From CAYXXZ01 sp964469165 (GTDB lineage Bacteria; Pseudomonadota; Gammaproteobacteria; Pseudomonadales; Porticoccaceae), in assembly GCA_964469165.1 (NCBI GenBank), contig CAYXXZ010000042.1, positions 1 through 25,696 on the forward strand: DNA of 25,696 nucleotides, read 5' to 3'. A program made the position numbers and the translations under genes. The notes under the pieces are model-generated. The model was given only the letters and a program-made list of their open reading frames with translations, had not been told where the DNA came from and searched no databases. This document shows, one piece after another, positions 8,908 to 15,043 of this stretch (position 1 is its first letter; each line of letters opens with the position of its first letter).

Positions 8908-9507
8908 ATGTTCGGACATGTTTTTGGCTTGCTTTTCTCCCCGGCCACCGAATGGCAGAAAATTGCTGCGCTGTCGGACAAGGAAATCAAAAAGAGACTG
9001 CCTTATCCGATTCTGATGGCGCTGCTGCCCGCCGTCGCCTTCTACTACGGGGTGACGGTCACCGGTTGGCAAGTACTCGGCAACGATGTCATTCGCATGA
9101 CACATGCCAGCACCATCCCGATTTCCGTGCTTTTCTATGTCGCCATCATGGGCGCCGTGGTGTTCATCGGCTGGATGATTCACTGGATGTCGGCCACGTT
9201 CCACGCCAGTTCCTTCGTCATCAAGGGCGTGGTATTGATGGGATATGCCTGCACCCCCGTCTTTCTCGCGGGTGCTCTCGCCGTCTACCCCATCTGGTGG
9301 TTCGATCTGCTGCTTGCCACAGCGGCCTGCAGCTATGCCATTCGGCTGGTGTACCTGGGTGTGCCGCCGATGATGAAAGTACCGGAAGAGCGCGGGTTCC
9401 TCTACGCCAGTGCCGTATTTCTCATCGCTCTGGTCTACATCGTGGCCATGCTGGTCGCCACGGCTCTTCTCTGGGAACATGTGGCCACCCCTGTATTCAT
9501 AGACTGA
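8908..9507 (+). CDS. Yip1-family integral membrane protein
   Basis: This is a 199-residue protein with five hydrophobic segments (about 33-52, 73-96, 104-125, 126-150, 165-190). The N-terminus (FSPATEWQKIA) is typical of bacterial Yip1-domain proteins. Its function is unknown. I chose ATG at 8908 because GGGA (8896-8899) sits 8 nt before it and the family normally begins close to this phrase; an upstream TTG at 8827 would add 27 unlikely residues. gloA follows 19 nt downstream and may be co-transcribed. Confidence 0.8.
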   Translation: MFGHVFGLLFSPATEWQKIAALSDKEIKKRLPYPILMALLPAVAFYYGVTVTGWQVLGNDVIRMTHASTIPISVLFYVAIMGAVVFIGWMIHWMSATFHASSFVIKGVVLMGYACTPVFLAGALAVYPIWWFDLLLATAACSYAIRLVYLGVPPMMKVPEERGFLYASAVFLIALVYIVAMLVATALLWEHVATPVFID

Positions 9508-9526
9508 TTTCCCGAGGAGTGGATTC

Positions 9527-9916
9527 ATGCGATTTCTTCACACCATGCTTCGTGTCGGCAACCTCGAAACCTCGCTGGCGTTCTACCAGAACGTGCTCGG
9601 CATGAGGCTGCTGCGCAAGACGGATTACCCCGGTGGCCGCTTCACGCTGGCGTTCCTGAGTATCGACGGCAGTGAGGACGGCCCCACCCTGGAACTCACC
9701 CACAACTGGGATACGGAGAGCTACGATCTGGGGGGCGGCTACGGCCACATCGCCCTGGGCGTGGAAGATATCCACGGCGCCTGTGACCGTATTCGCGCCG
9801 CGGGCGGCAAGGTGGTGCGGGAACCGGGCCCCATGAAACACGGTACCACGGTGATCGCTTTCATCGAGGATCCGGACGGCTACAAGATCGAATTGATCGA
9901 GGAAGCTCGCGGCTGA
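9527..9916 (+). CDS. gloA: lactoylglutathione lyase (glyoxalase I)
   Basis: This enzyme isomerises the hemithioacetal of methylglyoxal and glutathione to S-lactoylglutathione in the cytoplasm. The 129-residue protein carries metal ligands His5, Glu56, His74 and Glu122, the same positions as the Ni-activated E. coli enzyme. It lacks the extra segments of the long zinc-type enzymes. GAGGAG sits a short distance before the ATG. A strong intrinsic terminator follows at 9964-9990. Confidence 0.95.
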   Translation: MRFLHTMLRVGNLETSLAFYQNVLGMRLLRKTDYPGGRFTLAFLSIDGSEDGPTLELTHNWDTESYDLGGGYGHIALGVEDIHGACDRIRAAGGKVVREPGPMKHGTTVIAFIEDPDGYKIELIEEARG

Positions 9917-9963
9917 TGGTACATCGTGCCGTTGCCCTCGCCGGGCCCTGGCGATCGCATACG

Positions 9964-9990
9964 AAAAAGCCCCTGTTACGGGGCTTTTTT
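9964..9990 (+). terminator. intrinsic terminator after gloA, probably bidirectional
   Basis: A GC stem (9969-9973 with 9980-9984) extended by a run of A on the left and six T on the right (9985-9990), with a 6-nt loop. The A-run makes it usable from the reverse strand too, where it could end the AbrB-like transcript. Confidence 0.9.
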
Positions 9991-10210
9991 GTTCCAGCAT
10001 GATTCCGCCACCGAGCTTTGCTGGGCTGCACCACAGCTCGGTGTGGCAGGTTTATCAATAAATTATGTAAGGTCGGCCTATGCCGGTGCTTGCCGAAACT
10101 TGACCCGGCTTCCTCGTGGCTCCGCAGCTTCGGCCGATAGCGGGGAATGGGGCTTGGATGACCGATCTGAGTTGGCGTCTCGCGGTTGCGCCGCGAATCA
10201 CGCAACGCGC
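9991..10210. other. intergenic, no gene seen
   Basis: No gene is supported here. One inverted repeat with perfect 8-bp arms (10010-10017 and 10035-10042, 17-nt loop) is present. The stretch 10050-10150 has several short GC inverted repeats that look structured, but I cannot match them to a known RNA family. No toxin gene for the neighbouring antitoxin-like gene is visible. Confidence 0.5.
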
Positions 10211-10444
10211 TCACTTGCGCCCGCAGGTGGCGTCGTCGCTGGCGGGATGGGACTGCGCCCACTCCAGCGCTTCACGCAGGTCGGCGGCGGCTGCCTCGCT
10301 ATGCAGCCAGCGTTCGTTGTCCGGCACCACGGTGGCGGTGCGCACCAGCCATACGCCGGGCTCCTGTTCTTCCACCAGCACCTGGCGCCCGGCGAACTGT
10401 TTGCCCAGGGAAATCTGCCCGTTGGCACCAACGAGCTTCACCAT
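10211..10444 (-). CDS. AbrB-like small protein, probable antitoxin; start region disrupted by a C9 tract
   Basis: The 77-residue product from the internal ATG at 10444 begins MVKLVGANGQISLGK, a swapped-hairpin AbrB/MazE-like beginning, and ends with a helical Asp/Glu/Ala-rich tail. I recall similar antitoxin-type proteins but cannot name a subfamily. No toxin gene is adjacent. The best translation start is ATG at 10468-10470, with AGGAGG at 10476-10481 five nt upstream. That frame reads ten codons and stops at TGA (10438-10440), because the run of nine C (plus-strand G at 10449-10457) is one base short of joining it to the main frame. The internal ATG has no ribosome site of its own, only overlap with that stop (ATGGTGA). 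Alternatives are a sequencing error, a pseudogene, or a phase-variable switch. Confidence 0.55.
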   Translation of the reverse strand: MVKLVGANGQISLGKQFAGRQVLVEEQEPGVWLVRTATVVPDNERWLHSEAAAADLREALEWAQSHPASDDATCGRK

Positions 10445-10503
10445 GGGAGGGGGGGGGCGAGCGTAGGCATAGCTGCCTCCTAAAAATACCAAAATACGAA
10501 TGC

Positions 10504-10532
10504 ACTATAACGCTAATTTGCGAATATGGCAG
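10504..10532 (-). promoter_or_regulatory. candidate sigma-70 promoter for the AbrB-like gene
   Basis: On the reverse strand: -35 CTGCCA (10527-10532), 17-nt spacer, -10 TATAGT (10504-10509). It lies about 20 nt before the AGGAGG ribosome site, a natural position. Confidence 0.55.
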
Positions 10533-10561
10533 GACGGCGGTCTTGTCGCCGGCAAATAGAG

Positions 10562-10590
10562 TTGCCAAATATATTACTGCGCCCCATAAT
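10562..10590 (+). promoter_or_regulatory. candidate sigma-70 promoter for the FecI-like gene
   Basis: -35 TTGCCA (10562-10567), 17-nt spacer, -10 CATAAT (10585-10590). The predicted transcript start (about 10597) is just upstream of the Fur-box-like site, so Fur could block it. Confidence 0.5.
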
Positions 10591-10608
10591 CGCAGCCGAT
10601 ATGAGAGT

Positions 10609-10627
10609 GAGAATGGTTTGCATTCCT
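10609..10627 (+). promoter_or_regulatory. Fur-box-like operator upstream of the ECF sigma gene
   Basis: The 19 bases starting GAGAATGGTTTGCATTC match the classical Fur consensus at about 11 of 19 positions by eye, including the AATG/CATT half-site cores. Iron-starvation sigma genes are commonly Fur-repressed, so position and sequence agree. Confidence 0.55.
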
Positions 10628-10687
10628 GCTTGAGCAAAAAGAGTCGTACATGCCCACTGAGCGGAGGGGCAAGGAGTTAACGAGAGC

Positions 10688-11194
10688 GTGAGCATCTCGG
10701 AGTCTGCGTCAGCCACCATCGAATACCTCTACAGCGATCATCACGGTTGGCTGCAGGGCTGGCTGCGCCGCAAGCTCGGCAATGCCTGCGACGCGGCCGA
10801 CCTCGCGCACGACGCCTTTCTGCGCGTCATGACTTCGCGGCGGCAGCCGGGCGAATGGGGCGACGAGCCCCGCGCGCTGCTGACGCACATCGCCAAGGGC
10901 CTGGTCATCGACCACTGGCGGCGGCAGGAGGTGGAGCGCGCCTATCTCGATGCGCTGGCCTGTCTGCCGGAACCGGAAGCACCGTCCCCGGAAGTGCGCC
11001 TGCTGGTGCTGGAAGCCCTGTATCGCGTCGAAGCCATGCTGCGCAGCCTGCCGGCGCGAACCCGCGATATCTTCCTGCTTTCCCAGCTCGACGGCCTGAC
11101 CTACCAACAGATTGCCGACCGCCTTGGCACCTCGCTGATCACCGTCAAGCGGCACATGCGCAGCGCATTCAGCGCCTGCCTGGCGCTGGACTGA
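10688..11194 (+). CDS. ECF sigma factor, FecI/iron-starvation type
   Basis: This sigma-70 family extracytoplasmic-function factor is expected to direct RNA polymerase to the receptor promoter when the FecR partner signals that ligand is bound. The 168-residue protein contains region 2 at about 10-80 (CDAADLAHDAFLRVM, then AKGLVIDHWRR) and region 4 at about 120-162 (LPARTRDIFLLSQLDGLTYQQ, then the helix-turn-helix TSLITVKRHM). The start is GTG at 10688 with AAGGAG at 10671-10676, a slightly long 11-nt spacing. The fecR-like gene follows 13 nt downstream, the usual pair. Upstream are a sigma-70 promoter and Fur-like box. Confidence 0.92.
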   Translation: MSISESASATIEYLYSDHHGWLQGWLRRKLGNACDAADLAHDAFLRVMTSRRQPGEWGDEPRALLTHIAKGLVIDHWRRQEVERAYLDALACLPEPEAPSPEVRLLVLEALYRVEAMLRSLPARTRDIFLLSQLDGLTYQQIADRLGTSLITVKRHMRSAFSACLALD

Positions 11195-11207
11195 GCCGGG
11201 GCAGTAC

Positions 11208-12182
11208 ATGACGGCAGCGATCCAGCGCCCCGCACCCGACATCGAACAGGTCATCCTGGATGAAGCCGCCGATTGGCTGGTGCTGCTCCAGTCCGGCGAA
11301 GCCAGCGATCACGACCGGGCCAGACTGGCCCAATGGTGCGCGCGCAGTCCGGCCCATGCGGCCGCCTGGCAACGCGCCGAAGGGGTGCTGGCCACCTTCC
11401 AGCAGTTGCCGCCCAGGCTTGGCCGCGACACCCTGTCACGCCTGTCCCATCCTCGCCGCCGCGAACTGTTGGCGCTCCTGCTGGCCGCGCCCGGCGCCTG
11501 GCTGGCCTGGCGGTATACGCCCTGGCAGGAATGGACCTCGGACCTTCGTACCGCCACCGGCGAGCAGAAAACCGTGACCCTGGCCGATGGCACTCGGCTG
11601 GCGCTCAACACCGCCACGGCGGTGGATGTCGCCTTCACCGCCGGCGAGCGCCGCGTCACGCTGATCGCCGGTGAAATTCTCGTGACCACCGCGCCAGCCC
11701 CGTCCTCCGCAGCGCGCCCCTTCATCGTGCGCACCGCCCAGGGCAGCCTGCGGCCATTGGGTACACGTTTCAATGTACGCGCGCTGGCCGACAGCACACG
11801 AGTGGCGGTATTCGAGGGCGCCGTCGAAGTTCGCCCGGCCCATGCCCGCCAGATGGGCACCCAGGGGGCCATCGTGGGCGCCGGCGAACAGAGGACTTTC
11901 ACCACCAGCACCCTGCAAGCGGCGGAACTGGCAGATACCAGCGCGGCGTTGTGGGAGCGCGGCATGCTGTTGGCCCGCGACATGCGCCTGGCCGACCTGG
12001 TGGCCGAGCTGGGCCGCTACCAGCGCGGCATCCTGCGCTGCGATCCGGCCATTGCCGACCTGACCGTCTCCGGTTCCTTCTCGCTGACTGATATCCCGGC
12101 CAGTCTCGCCCTGCTGGAAAACACCCTGCCGGTGCGTGTCGGTCGCGCCGCACCCTGGTGGGTCACCGTACAGGCGCGGTGA
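11208..12182 (+). CDS. FecR-like anti-sigma/signal-transducing protein
   Basis: This inner-membrane regulator holds the cognate sigma factor and relays the receptor signal. The 324-residue protein has an N-terminal cytoplasmic FecR/DUF4880 segment (about 12-55, with ADWLVLLQSGEASDHDRARL), one membrane helix (about 86-102), a periplasmic FecR domain (about 110-210, including GEQKTVTLADGTRLALNT and LGTRFNV) and a C-terminal receptor-interacting domain. The last 48 codons and 12 nt beyond the stop are part of a 158-bp segment repeated at 12848-13005. The receptor gene that should follow is displaced by about 2.8 kb of inserted modules. Confidence 0.92.
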   Translation: MTAAIQRPAPDIEQVILDEAADWLVLLQSGEASDHDRARLAQWCARSPAHAAAWQRAEGVLATFQQLPPRLGRDTLSRLSHPRRRELLALLLAAPGAWLAWRYTPWQEWTSDLRTATGEQKTVTLADGTRLALNTATAVDVAFTAGERRVTLIAGEILVTTAPAPSSAARPFIVRTAQGSLRPLGTRFNVRALADSTRVAVFEGAVEVRPAHARQMGTQGAIVGAGEQRTFTTSTLQAAELADTSAALWERGMLLARDMRLADLVAELGRYQRGILRCDPAIADLTVSGSFSLTDIPASLALLENTLPVRVGRAAPWWVTVQAR

Positions 12183-12194
12183 GGTTTCGTTGCT
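12037..12194 (+). repeat. 158-bp direct repeat, copy 1 (3' end of fecR-like gene)
   Basis: Copy 1 includes the last codons and stop of the FecR-like gene and the following TTTCGTTGCT. Copy 2 lies 811 nt downstream. I count 154 identical bases of 158. The four differences are three silent changes and one Pro-to-Ser change. Confidence 0.95.
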
Positions 12195-12245
12195 AACCCG
12201 GAAATGTGGTAATGTGGGTTTGATGATTTTTACGGAGTTAACAGC

Positions 12246-12491
12246 ATGAGCCGCCTGACCATCGACCTGAGCGCCGAACAACACCAGAGCCTGAAAGCCA
12301 TGGCGGCTTTGGAAGGCAAGACGATCAAGCAGTACACGCTTGAGCGGCTGTTTCCTGCTGACGATCAAGCCTGGCAGGACCTGAAAACACTCCTGGCCAA
12401 GCGCATTGATGAAGGGCTGGCAGGCAAAGTGTCCGCCAAAAGCGTTGGCGAAATCCTTGATGAAGAACTGGCCGAAAGAGACCGCGATTGA
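12246..12491 (+). CDS. ribbon-helix-helix type II antitoxin
   Basis: An 81-residue protein beginning MSRLTIDLSAEQHQSLKAMA, a typical ribbon-helix-helix DNA-binding start (strand, then helix with GKTIKQY). An acidic C-terminal tail likely wraps the toxin. Family antitoxins neutralise the toxin and repress their own promoter. GGAG (12235-12238) precedes the ATG. A short inverted repeat (AACCC at 12195-12199, GGGTT at 12216-12220) upstream could be an operator. It overlaps the toxin gene by 4 nt (TTGA). The pair sits exactly between the two fecR 3'-end copies. Confidence 0.85.
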   Translation: MSRLTIDLSAEQHQSLKAMAALEGKTIKQYTLERLFPADDQAWQDLKTLLAKRIDEGLAGKVSAKSVGEILDEELAERDRD

Positions 12492-12820
12492 GCGAGCCCG
12501 GATACCTCCTGACCGAGGCTGCAGAAGCCGATCTGCGCGATATCATCCGCTACACGCGCAAACAGTGGGGGAGTGCGCAGGTACGCCGCTATATCACCGC
12601 GCTGGAGCGGGGCCTGGTCCGCCTGGCGGCCCGCGAAGGTGTGTATCAGGACATGAGCGACCTATACCCGGCACTGTACATGGCACATTGTGAACACCAT
12701 TACTTGTTTTGCCTGCCGCGCGAGAAGATGCCAGCGCTTATCGTGGCAATCTTCCATGAACGCATGGACTTGATGGCGCGAGTGGCAGACAGGATGCAGA
12801 GCCGAAAAGATCAAGGATAG
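12488..12820 (+). CDS. RelE/ParE-family toxin
   Basis: A 110-residue protein with the ParE/RelE-fold opening YLLTEAAEADLRDIIRYTRKQWG and the C-terminal strand pattern ending in a His-Glu-Arg region. By sequence it is closer to ParE (gyrase-targeting) than to RelE nucleases, but the target cannot be decided here. The start is TTG at 12488, overlapping the antitoxin stop, a usual TA coupling. Confidence 0.87.
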   Translation: MSEPGYLLTEAAEADLRDIIRYTRKQWGSAQVRRYITALERGLVRLAAREGVYQDMSDLYPALYMAHCEHHYLFCLPREKMPALIVAIFHERMDLMARVADRMQSRKDQG

Positions 12821-12847
12821 AGATCTGTTTCTGCAAAATCTGAACTA

Positions 12848-13005
12848 GCTGCGATCCGGCCATTGCCGACCTGACCGTCTCCGGTTCCTTCTCGCTGACC
12901 GACATCTCGGCCAGTCTCGCCTTGCTGGAAAACACCCTGCCGGTGCGTGTCGGTCGCGCCGCACCCTGGTGGGTCACCGTACAGGCGCGGTGAGGTTTCG
13001 TTGCT
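12848..13005 (+). pseudogene. 158-bp direct repeat copy 2: orphan 3' fragment of a fecR-like gene
   Basis: This repeats the last 47 or so codons of the FecR-like gene, in frame and with its stop codon (12991-12993), but has no start, promoter or upstream part. It differs from copy 1 by four substitutions, one of them Pro-to-Ser. It looks like the leftover end of the original fecR gene after insertion of a cassette carrying a replacement 3' end and the toxin-antitoxin pair, or like a tandem duplication that was later interrupted. Confidence 0.9.
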
Positions 13006-13162
13006 GGCTTTCAATCTAGCATGGCCCAGAGTGTGTCGGCATGCCTCGCTGATGCTTGCTTGCACTTCCGTTGCTGCGCTCCAGCATTCTTCACAACCTG
13101 GAAAACACCTGCCTTGACTCCATTGCCTGGACACAAGCTGACAGAGGCTTGCTGCTTTCATG

Positions 13163-13192
13163 ATGTCAGAAACTGGTGTACCATTCTGACAT
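13163..13192. promoter_or_regulatory. inverted-repeat operator upstream of abiEi
   Basis: Perfect 9-bp arms ATGTCAGAA (13163-13171) and TTCTGACAT (13184-13192) separated by 12 nt, ending 15 nt before the abiEi start. AbiEi-type antitoxins are known to bind inverted repeats in their own promoter, so this is the likely autoregulation site. TACCAT (13179-13184) within it could be a -10. Confidence 0.6.
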
Positions 13193-13207
13193 TAGTAGAG
13201 GTGCCCG

Positions 13208-13804
13208 ATGACTACGCTGCCCGAGACCATTCTTCAACAAGCGCGCTCCCTCCCCGAGGGAGGCGTTCTGTCGCCCAAGGAGTTCCTGCATCTGGGCAGC
13301 AGGTCAGCGGTAGATCAAGCATTCTCGCGGCTGGTCAGGGCTGGCAAGCTTTTGCGGGTGGCGCGCGGCACCTACGCTGCCCCGGTAACCAGCCGATTCG
13401 GTTCGCGCTCTCCCACCCCCGAGAAAGTCGTCAGGGCACTGGCCGAGCAGAGCGGCGAAATCGTCGTGCCTCACGGAGCCAGTGCCGCCAACGCCTTGGG
13501 CCTGACACAGCAGGTTCCCATTCGCGAGGTCTACCTGACGTCCGGGCGCACCCGAAAGCTCAAGCTCGGTCGATCGGAAGTGCTGGTGAAACACGCACCG
13601 CGCTGGATGTTGATCCTGGGCGCACGGCCAGCTGGCGCGGCCGTGCGCGCACTGGCCTGGATCGGGCCGGAGCACGCCGACGAGTCGCTGGCAGCGCTCC
13701 ATCGCACCCTTCCTCTCTCAGAATGGCAAGCACTGACTTCGGCGCGAGCCACGCTGCCTGACTGGATGGCCCAAGCCATCGGCAAGGAAGCCGCGCGTGG
13801 CTGA
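13208..13804 (+). CDS. abiEi: AbiEi-like type IV antitoxin (DUF6088 family)
   Basis: This 198-residue protein has an N-terminal winged helix-turn-helix (about 15-58, ending in RVARGTYAAP) and a C-terminal antitoxin domain, as in AbiEi/DUF6088 proteins. It is expected to repress its own operon and oppose the AbiEii nucleotidyltransferase. AGAGG (13197-13201) lies 6 nt before the ATG. It overlaps abiEii by 8 nt. The 200 nt upstream (13006-13207) hold only the inverted-repeat operator. Confidence 0.85.
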   Translation: MTTLPETILQQARSLPEGGVLSPKEFLHLGSRSAVDQAFSRLVRAGKLLRVARGTYAAPVTSRFGSRSPTPEKVVRALAEQSGEIVVPHGASAANALGLTQQVPIREVYLTSGRTRKLKLGRSEVLVKHAPRWMLILGARPAGAAVRALAWIGPEHADESLAALHRTLPLSEWQALTSARATLPDWMAQAIGKEAARG

Positions 13805-14819
13805 AGACTTCTTCGACCTCAACAAGAAAGATCAACGCGAGGCGCTGGAATACGCACGCGCCGAAACCGGCCGCCCCGCCCACCTGCTCGAAAAGGACAT
13901 CTGGGTGGTGTGGGTGTTACGCACTCTGTTCGAGTCGCCGCTGTCGGCTGATCTGACCTTCAAGGGTGGCACATCACTCTCGAAGGTCTACAAGATCATC
14001 GACCGCTTCTCCGAAGACATCGACCTGACCTACGACATCCGCAAGCTGATCCCGGACCTGATCGGCGAAGGAGGCGATTTGCCGGCGAGCCGCAGCCAGG
14101 CTGGCAAATGGACGAAGGCCGTGCGGCACCGACTGCCCGATTGGATCACGCAGCATGTGCAACCGGTGATTCAAGCGGCTCTGACACGCGACCGCCTGGA
14201 CGCCCGGCTCGAACTCGGTGGCCAGGACAATGACAAGCTGTTCTTGCATTACCCGGCCCTGGCGCAAGGCACGGGATATGTAGCACCTGTCGTGGCACTG
14301 GAGTTCGGTGGCCGTGCCACAGGAGAACCACACGAGGTATTTCAGGTGACCTGCGACATTGCAGAACACCTGCCTGAGGTATCTTTCCCCACCGCCTCGC
14401 CGCTGGTCATGAGCGTCGCGCGCACCTTTTGGGAGAAGGCCACGGCCGCGCATGTGTTCTGCGCACAGGGCCGCATCCGGGGCGAACGCTACGCGCGACA
14501 CTGGCACGATCTGGCCGCGATTGCGCGAAGCCACCATTTCGGCACTGTGATGGAAGACCGATCAGTGGCAGCAGCCGTCGCTCGCCATAAATCACATTTC
14601 TTCATTGAGAAAGATGCCAATGGGCAGATCATTGATTATGTAGCGGCAACCTCTGGACACCTGAAAATCGTCCCTGAGAACGAAGCCAGGGCCGCACTCG
14701 CCAAGGATTACGCGGCCATGCTGGCCGACGAAGTCATGGTGGGCGATGCCTTGCCATTCGACGAATTACTGAAAGCATGTTCCGACCTGGAAGCAGCAAT
14801 CAAGGACGATGATCCATAA
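13797..14819 (+). CDS. abiEii: AbiEii/AbiGii-family nucleotidyltransferase toxin
   Basis: A 340-residue nucleotidyltransferase of the DNA polymerase-beta superfamily; members act as bacteriostatic toxins in abortive phage infection, and some modify tRNA 3' ends. Conserved motifs are present: LEKD (31-34), KGGTSLSK (56-63), SEDIDL (72-77), FWEKATAAH (211-219) and RHWHDL (234-239). All expected catalytic acidic residues appear intact. It starts at GTG (13797), overlapping abiEi. No terminator is obvious downstream. Confidence 0.9.
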   Translation: MAEDFFDLNKKDQREALEYARAETGRPAHLLEKDIWVVWVLRTLFESPLSADLTFKGGTSLSKVYKIIDRFSEDIDLTYDIRKLIPDLIGEGGDLPASRSQAGKWTKAVRHRLPDWITQHVQPVIQAALTRDRLDARLELGGQDNDKLFLHYPALAQGTGYVAPVVALEFGGRATGEPHEVFQVTCDIAEHLPEVSFPTASPLVMSVARTFWEKATAAHVFCAQGRIRGERYARHWHDLAAIARSHHFGTVMEDRSVAAAVARHKSHFFIEKDANGQIIDYVAATSGHLKIVPENEARAALAKDYAAMLADEVMVGDALPFDELLKACSDLEAAIKDDDP

Positions 14820-14924
14820 ACAGATCATACCTATGCCGTACGACCGGTTTATGGGTCATTTTTTCGGAAGCGGAAGTGGGCAAGGCGCCGGATTTCTCGG
14901 CAGGAAAAACACTTTCTGAAAAAT

Positions 14925-14953
14925 TTGAAGAAAATACAATTTTTAGTGATACC
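14925..14953 (+). promoter_or_regulatory. weak candidate promoter for the receptor gene
   Basis: TTGAAG (14925-14930), 17-nt spacer, GATACC (14948-14953), in an AT-rich leader that also contains TACAAT (14935-14940). If the receptor is driven by the upstream ECF sigma, its -35/-10 elements should lie in 14820-15043, but I cannot pick them with confidence. Confidence 0.3.
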
Positions 14954-15043
14954 TTTTTCGATCTCGTTCGGTGTATGGGGTGAACGCGCAAAAAACTGCG
15001 CCAAAACCCACCGATAGTACGAACGAAGAAAGGCTCACTCTTT

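Noticed and set aside
10050..10150. Possible riboswitch or small RNA
   Set aside because: Several short GC inverted repeats are present, but no conserved core of a known riboswitch could be matched and no suitable downstream gene lies on that strand within reach.
13021..13761. 246-codon forward open frame overlapping abiEi
   Set aside because: It is an alternative frame of abiEi. The abiEi frame has a ribosome site, winged-helix motif and coupled partner gene, while this one has shadow-like composition.
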